A stretch of 64,000 bases of DNA from Stichopus chloronotus (taxonomy: Eukaryota > Echinodermata > Holothuroidea > Aspidochirotida > Stichopodidae). Shown here in pieces: positions 1 through 10,924 of the stretch (within the stretch, counting starts at the first letter, position 1; each line of letters starts with the position of its first letter). The notes under the pieces were generated by a model. It did not search any database. It worked only from the letters and a program-made list of their open reading frames with translations, and was not told the origin of the DNA. The position numbers and the translations under genes are program-made. The DNA lies in NCBI GenBank assembly GCA_021234535.1, contig CM037836.1, positions 32,903,511 through 32,967,510 on the forward strand, read 5' to 3'.

Positions 1-1240
1 TCATCTTCAGTGCATATTTCTGATCCTATAGTAAGGAGAACAATTTTAATCAGTTAGGTTTGTATTTTTCACGCATGTGTCTTGTTTGGTGAAAAAGGAA
101 GCAAGAAACAGTCGATAAACTCAGGAATGTAACCCTTAAAGGAGGTCGTTTTCACAGGTTATAGTGCAGTGAACTTTTTTGCCTTATACAGTTTGATTTT
201 CTTGCTAGGTTTGTGGTTGCACAGGAAAAGATACTGTCTGAAGTTCTTGACAGAAAATTTTCATGAAATGAGAGTAACCCTAACCTTAAATTGAGAGTAA
301 TCCTAAAGTTACCCCTTCCTTACAACTGTTGTTTCTTTTGTCGCTGGCTACCGTTTCCAATGGGCTTCGAGCAGAGAAATAAAGTCAGTCTTGCATAATG
401 TCACTGGACGGTAGAAACTGTTAACTAAATATTCCGATCGATGTGTTTCAATGTTGTTTTATTTTCACGCTCCAGTGTGGCTTATTGGTTAGTGGTAGCT
501 AAAGGATAAAATAGGTAAGGTTAGACGATAGATTTGAAAGAGGGGGTTAATTTGAGAAAGTTAGATTACAAGCGGTTAGCATACTGTATGCTAAGATAGG
601 GTACGTTTAATAATGGATTAATTATGTATTCAGACTTTGCCATCGTCAGTGGTTCCATTATCAAATTGATAAAGGCTTGGCAAAATATCTTCCAAAGAAT
701 TTGTCCGACTTATTTCTATTTTTAATTTCATGCGTTTGTATGGCGAATGGGTTAGGATTGCAAAAGGTTATGGTTAGGATACAGGATAGTCGGGGTATTG
801 AAAGAATTTTAAGTATAGCTTACGATAGGTATAGTTTAGTGTATTCGGAATTTGCTATTTGTTAACTTCGCTTAATGTATGTTATGAATTATGTTAGAAA
901 TATTTGTAATAGTGCCACTCACTTTTTAGCAACCATTTGACTTTATTCTCAAGAAAATGGAAATTTCTGAAATATATCAAAATTAAACTTTAGATAGACT
1001 GTATTTTCTCTTCAGAGACTGGTAAGATTTCATGTTAAAAAGTGTCGGTAATACATCATAAGCATTACGCTATGCTTCGGATTATAAGCCTGTTCGTAGA
1101 TTAGGCTGTAACAAACTTTTGTCCTGACCAAATTGAAGTTACTTCTTGTCACGGTAAGATGCCTACACAAATATTGAGCAGATGTATGTAGATTTCTTTA
1201 GATTTCATGTATACTGTTGCATGTATTATATTTGTTGTAA
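1..1240. other. no gene recognised
   Basis: AT-rich sequence with no coding stretch that resembles a known protein, no long repeat and no clear splice-site pair. The only open frame of note, 677-865, has unremarkable composition. Confidence 0.6.
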
Positions 1241-2724
1241 TTGTTGATCGATGTTTGGGTTACTGTATGCGACTTTGTACATGAGAGTGGGGAGGGGTAT
1301 AGAGGGGGCACGCTTCTCCTTCGCTGGCTGTGGTCGCGATCTTCCGTATATTTCACCGAATATGATGTTTATGGGATCTTTATCGACTCCCGTGCCATCC
1401 GTGATGTCCAGTGTGATGTTTACTTTTCCTTTGTTTCTCTTTGTTGTCTTTGTTTATTTGTCAGAAATGATTGGGGGAGTTTTTGCAGGTCTTTTGAGGA
1501 GAACTGTCAAGAGTACAGATTAGCAGACCCTGCTCTTAGTTTACTAAAATTGCATTTTATAGGATCTATTCATGGAGATCACGTGCAGGTGAAAACGGAC
1601 ACACTAGCGGACGTTGTAAATAGGTATATCCAAATTCTGAATCGTAGAGAGTCGTTGGCCAAGGGTTTTTTCCATCTAGGCATCAGTGGACTTTGCACAA
1701 CGTGAATATGTTGTTGCATGGAACCATAACATTTTAAATTCCATGTTGCCTCGCGATTCGGCGTTCTACCCTCTCTGGGGGTTTGGTCACATGTCTTCTG
1801 CCTCCTTGTCAACTCCCTTAGTTCAACGAGGATCTCCCTACATAACAGAATTAAGAAACCACAGTTTCGTTGTTGACAATATAAACTATGTAAAGCTCTA
1901 CTGTACAACGCCTGTGCCCGTGGATATACAGGCAGAGGACTTTTCGAAGAAGACATATCTCCAATCCTGATGGCGGGGCCACAGCTGGCGTTTTCTCATT
2001 TCTGCAAGAGAAGAGCAAAATTGGACAGAGTTTTAGCACATCATGACATTTTTCACTTAATGAAATGTGTTAGAAATTTTTCCTCCGGCTTTCCGGCCCG
2101 ATTAGAACTTGTTGTTTCTTTTGCACCTCAAGACTTATCAGAAGATGTTTTTCAGTCATATTTTGTAGCTATGTACCAATCTGTCATGGGAAGTGCCGAT
2201 AGTACCTTAATAGGCCCTTTTGTAGTCATTCCTGCCAATCATTTCACTAAATATTTAATTAAATTACTAACATCACTTTACGCTCCAATTTACCGGAGAA
2301 TTGATGATTGTTTTAAGAAGAATTATTTTGCCAGTCTCAGCGATGTTTCCACTGTTTCTGCTTGTCAATTAGCTACTTTATTTGTAATGTATGGTAACTG
2401 GGATTTTCTCACAGTGATTGTTTGAAAAAGTTTAATCGATTAGCGTTTAACGTGGATCGTGTCGAGGCATTGCCAGGTGGTGACTTTAGAGTTAAGGTCA
2501 ATCATTTGTCCCTTTTACCCTCGCGCGGTTTGTCTTCTGCACGAAGACTGCACTTGGAAGCAGTGAGATTTATGAGTTTGGATATTCAATATCTGTTAGC
2601 GTCCAAAGAGTTCGATTTTTTAGCGGCTTCATTTTTACTGCTAGCTATTTTAGGGGTTGACTTTTGGCTATTTAAAAAAAAAAAGATAAGCGCTAACCTG
2701 TTGACAGTGCCCTGGTTCCGCTGA
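1241..2724 (+). pseudogene. unrecognised coding-like block broken across three frames
   Basis: Four open frames follow one another head to tail on this strand: 1241-1705, 1686-1970, 1970-2425 and 2422-2724. Each begins where the previous one closes, and the frame changes each time. Their composition looks protein-like rather than random, with mixed charged, aromatic and aliphatic residues and few runs. This suggests one ancestral reading frame of about 400 codons broken by indels. The last piece has a hydrophobic stretch of about 20 residues (around 2620-2680) followed by lysines encoded by an A-run. The competing frame 1251-1523 also has a hydrophobic segment. I do not recognise a family. 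It lies next to, but in the opposite orientation to, the gypsy remnant, so it is probably not part of that element. It could be a transposon gene, a decayed host gene, or chance. Confidence 0.35.
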
Positions 2725-3161
2725 AAGGGACATCGTAGACTTCATTGTGTCCTGCGACGTTCCAAAGGATAAGTAGAAAGGAACAGTCAGCACACATAAA
2801 ATAGCTATATAAGCGAATATAACGTAAAGTAGAAACATGTAAGTTCCGGGAGAGTTGCACAAATGCTTTCACGTAAAATTTCCGGGCACGGTCTCCATGT
2901 GAATAAATACAAATGTTCAGTTCGATCGGAAAATTAAGGAGCTCGTGACATATAGTTTCCGAGGTAAGAAATAGACGTATAGACGCTAAATGAAATATGT
3001 AAATGTATCTCCAAGGTCCGAGAGACGAAAAAAGTACGTGTGTTCACTAGTGTGTCCAAAGTCGCAACTCCAATTTCGTAACTAAAGTTTTTGGTACCCT
3101 CCAAATTGAGGGCGCCCGCAAAATTGGCAAACAAGTCAACGGAACTTATGCGGCTACATCA
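2699..3161 (-). repeat. putative 3' LTR of the gypsy element
   Basis: Read on the minus strand, the segment begins with TGATGTAG directly after a GGGGG-containing purine tract, as in many metazoan gypsy elements. It can be closed at a CA dinucleotide (complement of 2699-2700), giving 463 bp. The outer end is chosen only from the TG...CA rule, because the other LTR is missing and no target duplication can be tested. Confidence 0.45.
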
Positions 3162-3405
3162 GCCCCCTCGCAGATCACTTGTCAAAGTACACAGTGATCG
3201 ATTAAACTACACAAAGAATAGATTAATTATGTACAACGTTCATTCAAAGCGGGCAGGCCAATCACCATGCCTACCAGAGCGTGTGATCGCCTTCGGCGGA
3301 GGCGCAGCGTAATGCGAGTCATGAGGAGCATCGGCCTTCGAAATGGTCCTGTGAGGGGCCGGTGTCGGACTTTCAATGACGTCGTCGGGCGCGTCAGTGG
3401 GTAAG

Positions 3406-4563
3406 CTAGGGATCATCGGAAAGGTAGACCACTTTCAAACGGTCCAAGAAAACAGAGTCTCGTTTGCCATTTACGTCGAGGACAAACTGCTTTTCCCGTC
3501 TTTCCAAAACTTTGTATGGTCCACGATAAGGCGGTTGCAATGGTTTCTTGACCGAGTCGTCACGGATCCATACATGCGTACATGTTGTCAAGTCACGATG
3601 CTGTTGCACGTTGCGTGGAGTGGTTCTGGTAGCGGTTGGTCTGATCTCCGCCATGATGTTTTTAAGCCTGTCGACGTATAATGTAGGATCGGGTTCGCTG
3701 TCGTAGGGGAGCGACGCCACGAGCTGACACGGAAGTCTTAAGGTGGTCCTGAAAACTAACTCTGCTGAGCTGCAACCGATATCTTCCTTCAAGCTAGTAC
3801 GGATACTAAGGAGAATGAGTGGAAGAAGTTCTCTCCAGTGTTGGTTAGGTTGATGAGCCTTAAGAGATGACTTCAAGAGGCGGTGAAAACGTTCCACCAT
3901 ACCATTAGCGGCAGGATGATAAGCAGTTGTGCGAATTCTTTTACTTCCCAACAATGCAGTGAGTTGCTGAAACAAAGAGGATTCAAACTGACTACCTCTG
4001 TCGGTTGTGATTGTAGCTGGAGTTCCAAAAGTAGCCACCCATTTGGTAACAAATGCTCGGGCCACTGTTTCAGCCGTGATGTCTGATATAGGAACTGCCT
4101 CTGGCCATTTAGTGAAGCGGTCGACAATCGTAAGGATATACCGGAATCCCTGTGAAGGTGGAATTGGACCAACGATGTCGATGTGGACATGCTCGAACCG
4201 GGCATCTGGTGAAGTAAAGGCACCTAGAGGTGTAACAGTATGTTTGTGAATTTTGGCTTGTTGACAGCGCAAACATGTTTTGGCCCAACGGCGTACATCC
4301 TTGTTGATGTTTGGCCAAATAAATCGTTCCGAGACCAAACGGACAGTTGTGCGGATACCAGGATGCGACATTGAGTGGAGTGCGTCAAATACTGCTCTTC
4401 GGAACTGTTTTGGAACGAATGGTCCTGCATTCCCGGTAGATAGATCAGAAATGATGGTACCATCAGATGTTGGCAATGGAACCTCCTCTAGTCGCATTGA
4501 CTCATAACTCATACATTTAACAACTTTTACTACACTGTTGTTGCTAACTATAAGCTTCAGCAA
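3406..4563 (-). CDS. Ty3/gypsy integrase (C-terminal part of pol)
   Basis: An uninterrupted 385-residue frame. It has the H2C2 zinc-binding module (H63, H67, C97, C100; spacing HX3HX29CX2C). The DDE catalytic triad is complete: D129 in HIDIVGP, D188 in TTDRG and E224 in GMVERF, with 58 and 35 residues between them, the D,D(35)E spacing of retroviral-type integrases. A GPY/F-type module follows (GPYKVL, near 348-353), and the frame ends shortly afterwards with no chromodomain. The protein would insert element cDNA into host chromosomes. The first residues look unlike normal linker sequence, so the true N-terminus is probably lost with the missing reverse transcriptase. It is a retrotransposon relic and not a host gene, although the intact frame suggests a fairly recent insertion. 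Confidence 0.93.
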   Translation of the reverse strand: MLKLIVSNNSVVKVVKCMSYESMRLEEVPLPTSDGTIISDLSTGNAGPFVPKQFRRAVFDALHSMSHPGIRTTVRLVSERFIWPNINKDVRRWAKTCLRCQQAKIHKHTVTPLGAFTSPDARFEHVHIDIVGPIPPSQGFRYILTIVDRFTKWPEAVPISDITAETVARAFVTKWVATFGTPATITTDRGSQFESSLFQQLTALLGSKRIRTTAYHPAANGMVERFHRLLKSSLKAHQPNQHWRELLPLILLSIRTSLKEDIGCSSAELVFRTTLRLPCQLVASLPYDSEPDPTLYVDRLKNIMAEIRPTATRTTPRNVQQHRDLTTCTHVWIRDDSVKKPLQPPYRGPYKVLERREKQFVLDVNGKRDSVFLDRLKVVYLSDDP

Positions 4564-4580
4564 AAGGAATCGCTAATTAA

Positions 4581-5369
4581 ATAGCGTCGATCACACTGTA
4601 GGCCTACATCAAAGAATATGAATCCCTTTTGTTTTACAAAAAAGGGGAGAGTTTGAGTAAACTTCATAATTTATCTACATGACCTGTCTTCCCCAGGTTG
4701 CGTACCCTTCGAAGCTGATTCCCAGGAAATTCCCGGCGGTCATGGGGATCCAGTGTGGCTCAACATTTTTTTTACATTAAAAAAAAAAAAACGGGATTTT
4801 TTGTTACTTAAAAAAAACGGGGAAACTAGAAGCAAAAATAAGTAAAAGAGAGCAATGAAACAAATGATGGGAAAAAGCTAGTCCTATTTTGATGATAATT
4901 ACCACAGGCATGTCAACGCGGTGCTGAGGATATTCATTAACAGACTTACATTGTGCAAAAGTTTTCCGTCCTTCAGCTCAATCACAGAGCCCAAACTCAC
5001 AGCAACACCTCGGTGCAGGGAGGTGTAAGGCATTTTTTCCCCCTTTTTTTTCTGAGCTAGTTTCTGTGGAAAGTGTCCTGGTTTTAGGTTTTTCCGAAAT
5101 TCTACGTATCTTTTACGCTACTCCCTTTCACATGTACTTGAAAGCTACAGTAATGTAACTGCAAGACTTCGTCGAAGAAATCCTCTTCTTGACTTTTTCA
5201 TTACCTTGGTATCGTATTTTACTTTACCAACACGCACAGCAAGTGAGAGAAAAACTCAGCTGTCAATGTAGGCTTCCTAAAACAGCTGTATAACCCACGA
5301 GATGACCTTTGTACTGGAGTTCGCCGCATTTACGCTTACACAAAGATATAGTTGTAAAGCCGACCACTT
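4581..5369. other. no gene recognised
   Basis: AT-rich sequence with homopolymer runs near 4780-4815 and 5040-5050. No coding similarity or repeat structure was recognised. Confidence 0.55.
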
Positions 5370-5372
5370 TTA

Positions 5373-5884
5373 AGCTACACTCACACAGTCAAGAATAGTC
5401 CCGTATTCGTCCCGTAGTACTATTCGGGGTACTTTCCGGGCGATTCTAGAGTGGTACCAGAATCTGCCCGTATCGGCCCGTATAGTACCGAATTGTACCG
5501 TACTTGTCGCGTATCGCCCCGTATGGTCCCTGGAGGCCATCTTCCGCCATCATTTAAAATCGTCATGGATGACCAGCTAGACGCCACGGTCCAACATGCC
5601 ATCATCTGTGGTACACTGGGGTGTGCGGTGAGTTCTTCTTGCGCTTGCGTTGATCGTCAGTTACAGGCTTACGAGGCATACGGGACTGTTATTTTGGACA
5701 TGTTCAAAAATTTTCGACCTTGCCGAATTTTACTTTGCTTGCTCCCGAATACCCCCGAACTGTCCCGAATCGTCCAGAACTGTCCCCGAATCGTCCAGAA
5801 CTGTCCCCGAATTGTCCCGAACTGTCCCGCGTGTACCATGCATGGACGAAATACGGGACTATTCTTGACTGTGTGAGAGTAGCT
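5373..5884. mobile_element. MITE with ~41-bp terminal inverted repeats and TTA target duplication
   Basis: The two ends are inverted copies of about 41 bp, starting AGCTAC and running through CACACAGTCAAG to CGTCC. They differ by one substitution and one inserted T. The trinucleotide TTA flanks both sides (5370-5372 and 5885-5887), which fits the TWA target of PIF/Harbinger transposases. The interior is dominated by short C-rich motifs of the type CCCGTAT and CCCGAAT. No transposase is recognisable, so it would depend on an autonomous relative. The superfamily assignment rests only on the target duplication. Confidence 0.75.
5743..5832. repeat. short tandem repeat inside the MITE
   Basis: A unit of about 20 bp built on CCGAA and AACTGTCC is repeated four to five times with small changes. 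Together with the CCCGTAT-rich run at 5400-5530 it makes both subterminal zones repetitive, as is common where transposases bind near element ends. Confidence 0.7.
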
Positions 5885-5887
5885 TTA

Positions 5888-7290
5888 CTTTTGCTTTTGC
5901 GATAGGTATTCATGGCAGAAATAGACGTTACCATTCGGGACGGGCTGTTGACATTTTCCTGCCTAAACTTTACTTGAAAAGTTGCCAGGATTCTCCACAC
6001 CCATTGCGCAGCAGAGATAAATGCCTCAGCTCAGAGATAGTACTACACTATGATTTGTTCACAGTGTGGTCCAGTAAGGTACGGCGTATAATGATGTCGC
6101 ATGCGCATGTGTTCGTTTGCCACGCTACTGTTGCACAGGGTCTTAATGTGCACGATGATATATTAACCATACGTAACGAGGTCACGGCCTGGGTTTTGAT
6201 ATTTTTGAGTTGAATATTGGACTCGAAGTTAAACTCGTTTCTGACATTTTGTAAGTCTTATGTCAAAGAATTTAGAGATAAACTTGCGTGGACTTGAATG
6301 ACAGTTTGGCCTAATTAATTTTGAACTAATAGACCTATTTTCCGTTTTGCAATGAATGCAAATACAGAGTTTTCTCTCCGTCTTAAATGTAGGCAATGTT
6401 TTGTACGGAACTTCAACTATATTTTATCGTTTTCTATGCAAGGAACCCCCACCCCAGGACCTTCGTACCCCCCCTCTTTCCTCACAGGGGCCAAATTTCC
6501 ACCAGTGATCTACATATCATAGCCTAACCACTGTGGTGAAATAGCAGCTTGTTTATCACACAAGACTGCAGATGAGGATTTTATAGTTTTTCACCAAAAC
6601 GTACGTTCTATGGAATACTTTATGATTTTTTTTTTCTCTGTTGCTCTGATGCTTCTTGCTCGGTGGCGGCTGTTCTTGCTGATAGGCTAACTAACAGAAA
6701 TAAGACTAGACCCAGTACACAAAACCAGTCAGTAAACGTGTGTATTGTTATACCGGTACCTTACACAGCAACCTCTCTTTCGCCCAGAACTTAAGAAAGG
6801 GATTCAAGAAGATTACATGTGGTTGAACTTCTGAATACAGTTGTGAAAAGACTCAGTGACATTTAGCAGAAAGTGCGGCCAAGCGTATCTCATTATCAAC
6901 CAGTGGCTAAGTTCACTACAAAGGTTAGCAACAATCAACTCGAGATGATCTAAACAAGTCAATGAGTGGGTTCACGTAAGAAACAGGTACTTTCATTGTA
7001 ATGCTTAAAAAAAAAAAAAAAAAGATTTCGTCCTCGCCGGCATGAATTTTCCCTCTAGCCTGATTTTTCCTTTACTATGAAAAAACAGCATTTGTAACCG
7101 AAAATGTCGTGTCCCGACCATGCACAGATGTAAGGCTTCTTTCTCAGCCTCACAATAGATATAAATTAAAACGAGCGGAGTTCGAAAGAATAAACTGAGA
7201 AGATTCTGGGTGATAACTCGGTGTTCTATTCTGTAACAACTATACACGGTACACAGTCCGGGCTACATGAAAATAACTAAATACAACTTA
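5888..7290. other. no gene recognised
   Basis: Non-repetitive AT-rich sequence with an A-run at about 7006-7023. Open frames are short and resemble nothing I know. Confidence 0.55.
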
Positions 7291-7429
7291 ATTTAACACT
7301 GCAGTAGCAGAAGCTAACTGACAGGGACAGAACTTGTTAGTCTGAGTAAAGCTAAATCTCAACTGAATTCTTCCTCTAGCCATCACCAGCTTCCTGCCTG
7401 GATCATGACAACATGTGACCAGTGATAAC

Positions 7430-7615
7430 TTTATAAAGAAATACATAAGAAAAGGAAGAACAAAGGATATCTCTGTCAATGACCACAAGCAGGGAGGCCT
7501 GCGTGGGAAAGTTACATCTGGACAGTGCTAACTGTGCAAAGGAATACATAAGGAAAATGAGAACAATGCCCTCTGTGTCTACAAAAACAAGCAGGGAGGT
7601 CTGCTTGGGAACTGG
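7430..7615 (+). repeat. two-copy tandem duplication, about 102 bp period
   Basis: A segment beginning near AATACATAAG at 7440 recurs about 102 bp later at 7543. Both copies share the AAGCAGGGAGG motif and similar flanks. The copies are diverged, so the duplication is old. It encodes nothing recognisable. Confidence 0.6.
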
Positions 7616-8091
7616 AACCAAATACTATTCAGTATTGCTGGATCTTTGGGTTAATATTACACAAATGTCCTCTGACTCAATGATTTAATTATCAGTGATG
7701 CAACAAGGGGAGGAAACTCCTCTTACACAGAGTGTTCAGCTATTTTCTTTGCAACATAGAAATCATTGATACAGTGCTGAAACATGAAAACAACAGTTTG
7801 CTGTGCTGCCAACGGCCCTTTAGGGGTTCATGTGTGTTCAGAAAAAAAAAGACAAGCAAGTCTAAATGTTTTAAGAGTGCAAACGATAACCCCCTTTTTT
7901 TTCTTTTTTGCTTGGCCTCATTAAATCATTGGAACGCAATTTATCTCGTGAAATTTCTTAGCAGACTCCAGCAGACACAGCATTTACTTGTAAATACGAA
8001 ACGGGCATTGTGTATAAACTCACCAAAAACCCTCTACCAGCTGTACTGTAGAAGAGGTCTCGTAAAACCACAAAAATTCACACAGCAGAGC

Positions 8092-8829
8092 ATTTTTGAT
8101 TCCGTGCCGAAGGCCTAAGGATCTATGCGATGGTGATGTCGTGTGTGTGTGGGTGAGGGTGCGTGTGTGTGTGCATCCGGACCTGTCCAAATTGTGGTTT
8201 TTCCAGAAAAGTTTGAAAAGTATATATGCAATTAAGTTGAAACTTGGTAAGGTTGTGCATGATGCCAATACGTGCAAGATGTGTTAGTTGTATGGTAAAT
8301 GAAGTCAAATTTGCTGATTTTTGATAAAAAAAGCCTATTTTGCCCCAAAATTGCTATTTCCAGCATATCTTGAGAAGTATTTGAGCATTTAATGCAAAAT
8401 TTTGCAAAAAGTTACCTGAGAATGAAACTTTCAAGGTATATCACGTTTGCAGTAAAGAGAGTGAAATTTGCTGATTTTTTAGAAAAAAAGCCAATTTTGC
8501 CCCAAAATTTGTATTTCCAGCACATCTTGAGAACTATTAGATCAATTAACTTACAGTTTTGTAAGTACTTACCTGAGAACACATTGTTCAACATAATATC
8601 ACTGTAGTGGTAAATAGAGTCAAATTTGCTGATTTTTTGAGAAAAAAAGCCAATTTTGCCCCAAAATTGCTATTTCCAGCATATCTTGAGAACTATTAAA
8701 CCAATTAACTTCAAGTTTTGTAAGTACTTAGCAATAAACTATTACAAATTCCCATGTGCAGGCCCTGTATTGAAATCATTGTGCATGTTGGCGATGAGAT
8801 ATGCAACTCCATAGATTGCCCTCTTGTTT
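8092..8829 (+). mobile_element. satellite-carrying repeat element, copy 1 (type A core)
   Basis: The left end (TTTTTGATTC, GTGCCGAAGG, then a GT microsatellite) recurs in reverse at 63.7-63.8 kb. The right end, which includes GTTGGCGATGAGAT and ends GATTGCCCTCTTGTTT, recurs at 35.81 kb. Between them are about three tandem monomers of 157 bp, each with GCTGATTTTT, AATTTTGCCCC and ATATCTTGAGAA (starts near 8312, 8471 and 8627). Conserved ends, a microsatellite and a variable tandem core are reminiscent of Helitron-related (HINE/DINE-1-like) or bivalve pearl-type elements. I cannot confirm a transposition mechanism. No protein is encoded. Confidence 0.7.
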
Positions 8830-8945
8830 TATTTTCAGTCTCGCGGACCTTATTTCATTTTCGGTCTCGTGGACCTTTGGTCTCACTGACCTTATTTCAT
8901 TTTAGGTCTCTCAGACCTTCAGTCTCACGAACCTTAATGGAGGTA
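8827..8945 (+). repeat. short tandem repeat of GGTCTCxxGGACCTT type
   Basis: Repeats of 15 to 31 bp built on GTCTCNCGGACC and TTATTTCATTTT occur four to five times directly after the satellite element. GGTCTC and GGACC are partly self-complementary, so the units can form small hairpins. Confidence 0.65.
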
Positions 8946-9863
8946 CCTTCACAAGTGAAACCAGTTACAGCTTCACCCATATGCTTCAATGCAATTTCAG
9001 TCTCATGGAAAACCCCCTCAATGTGGGCTCATTTTGGTGATATGGTCGGTGAACATAAAGGGAAAGAGAGCAGGTTTGACCAGTACCTTTATATATTTAT
9101 ACACAATTTACCTCCCTTGATTTCAAACAAATGCGAGACCACAAGGAGTGATGTAATTACAAGACTTTGGAAATGATCAAAGTTGAGAAGTTACTTTATG
9201 TAACCAGACATTGTTACATCCACCGTAGGACATGAATGGATGAACAAGCTAGTGAATACTATGGAATGAGAGCAATTATACTTACAGCCTCATCACAATC
9301 TTCATTTTGGTTGGACCAAGCTGAAGGAGTGAAATGAAAGTCTTTAAGAATGATATTGATATGAATAATCTTTCTGATTTATATTTTGTCCTGTTGACTA
9401 TCAAGGTAGTCACGGATGTACCATATAGCAACATCCAGTGCAGATCTGCAGTTTTACAGCATGTACAAAAAAAACAGTTTTATCATTTGTCGACTACCGT
9501 AGCTAATGAGAGCAATATATCCATTGCATATATTACAAGCATACTTGCATTTGATGATGAATTATGATCCAAAATACACCCAAGTCTTAACAGTTTTCAT
9601 CCAGATCTGTAAAATCTTTTTCACCAAAACACATCTTCTTCTGCCTCCCCTTCCCCCATCAGTGCCTCCCCTGTTCAATAGTTGCATCAGTGTTTTCAGA
9701 TATTGGATGTTCATACTTTTTTGGTTGCTTTTAAGTTATTGATCAGTCCCATTCATTTAAGCTCCCTCTCAATGGCCCCCAACCATGCATCCCCCCACCA
9801 CATCAGGATATATGTATGATGATATTGATTCAAAGCAGTTTACTGTTGCTCGAATAATTACCT
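8946..9863. other. no gene recognised
   Basis: AT-rich sequence with no recognised coding region or repeat. Confidence 0.55.
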
Positions 9864-10166
9864 CTAAACTCCTCTAAAAGCCACGTGCTGAGGAAGGTTA
9901 GCATATCCCCTCTTCGTCCTCCTGTGTTTGGGGCAAGCAGGCGCCTTGACGAGGGGATATTTCCAGTTGCGTTCATGCCACAGAGGTGCAGCCTGATGCT
10001 GTCTGCCAGCTAGGTCCTCTGCAGCAGGATCAGACAGCACCTCCCGGCATCTCACCAGCTGGCTGGATCGATCCCGGAATGACATGACTGTCACCGGGCC
10101 TTCCCTCCTCAGTTGGCAGAGGACTTCCTCAAAGAGGACCTTCACTTCTACATTTTCATTTCTCTC
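9864..10166 (-). CDS. candidate terminal exon, unknown protein
   Basis: An open frame of about 100 codons follows a good splice acceptor on the minus strand (T-rich tract ending TTTCATTTCAG, complement of about 10167-10185) and ends at a stop at 9864. It is more GC-rich than its surroundings. The start is charged, with regularly spaced acidic and hydrophobic residues around VLFEEVLCQLRREG. The end is basic, with a CPKHRRTKR stretch. I recognise no domain. No partner exon is evident, although one may be too short to notice. It could be the last exon of a host gene or part of a transposon. Confidence 0.35.
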   Translation of the reverse strand, partial: ERNENVEVKVLFEEVLCQLRREGPVTVMSFRDRSSQLVRCREVLSDPAAEDLAGRQHQAAPLWHERNWKYPLVKAPACPKHRRTKRGYANLPQHVAFRGV

Positions 10167-10559
10167 ATTGATGACTGAAATGAAAATAACATGAGTTGAA
10201 TCACAATTTAACTGTTGGTGGAAGCCCAGCTCGCTTAATTGATAGAACCAGAGCACACAAAAGGTGGTTTTGACGATTTCGCTATTTCTTTTTACCAATC
10301 TAACATATTGCATATAATATAAGGTTGTGTAACATGTGGTTTTTGTAAGCTTTTTTATGTCACCAATCAAGATGTAACAACTGTTGCATACATAATGACA
10401 TATCTGCTGACCTATTAAGATAATGACTGATAGACATCATGACTCAACATGCACATCTGCACACTAAATAGAGATCTGACAAAGCTTCCTGCCTTGAGAT
10501 TCCATGTATACCCTACATGCATGGTGTCTACAATTTGACTGACTGTACAGACTTTGACA
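10167..10559. other. no gene recognised
   Basis: AT-rich sequence upstream of the candidate exon. The open frame continues leftward through it but with non-coding-like composition. Confidence 0.5.
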
Positions 10560-10924
10560 AAATTTGCCACCATCAAACAATAGGCTTCAAACTCAATATG
10601 TTACACAAATCAACACAAGCTAGTACGCACCAATATGAGATCAGTGCAAGTTTCCATCCTTTCTCGAGATACTAAGTTTACACAGTTTTCATCATTTGTC
10701 CAGCACCCGGCACAACTTCAGATAGTGATACTGAATGGCCTTAATTTGAGCTCTACCGAAAACAATAGCTGATCGGGTTATTGTACTCAATTATGTGGTA
10801 TACAGTACACTTACTGTACAACTGAAATATCAGATCCAATCTTCCTTCCTTGAGATATCTTGTTTACAAGGTGAAGTAGACATCACAAACATACACAAAC
10901 CCAACATACACACACCCACACGTA
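10560..10924 (+). repeat. degenerate type B satellite monomers ending in a CA run
   Basis: Two diverged copies of the CTTGAGATATCNTGTTTACA motif (near 10663 and 10849), with ATGAGATCAGTGCAAG-like spacer, are followed by a CA-rich stretch to 10920. Order and orientation match the better preserved arrays at 13.4-16.0 kb and, reversed, at 62.8-63.8 kb. Confidence 0.6.

Larger units (their letters stand above)
2699..4580 (-). mobile_element. 5'-truncated Ty3/gypsy LTR retrotransposon
   Basis: On the minus strand an intact integrase frame is followed by a short untranslated spacer, a purine-rich tract (complement of 3162-3170) and a candidate 3' LTR starting TGATGTAG. No reverse transcriptase, RNase H, protease or gag is found on the 5' side (above 4580), so only the 3' part of the element survives. 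No second LTR is visible. The 5' break lies close to the upstream end of the integrase frame, where unrelated AT-rich DNA begins. Confidence 0.8.

Noticed and set aside
5743..5832. Regular short repeats resembling a CRISPR array
   Set aside because: Units are contiguous without unique spacers, lie inside a MITE, and the genome is eukaryotic.
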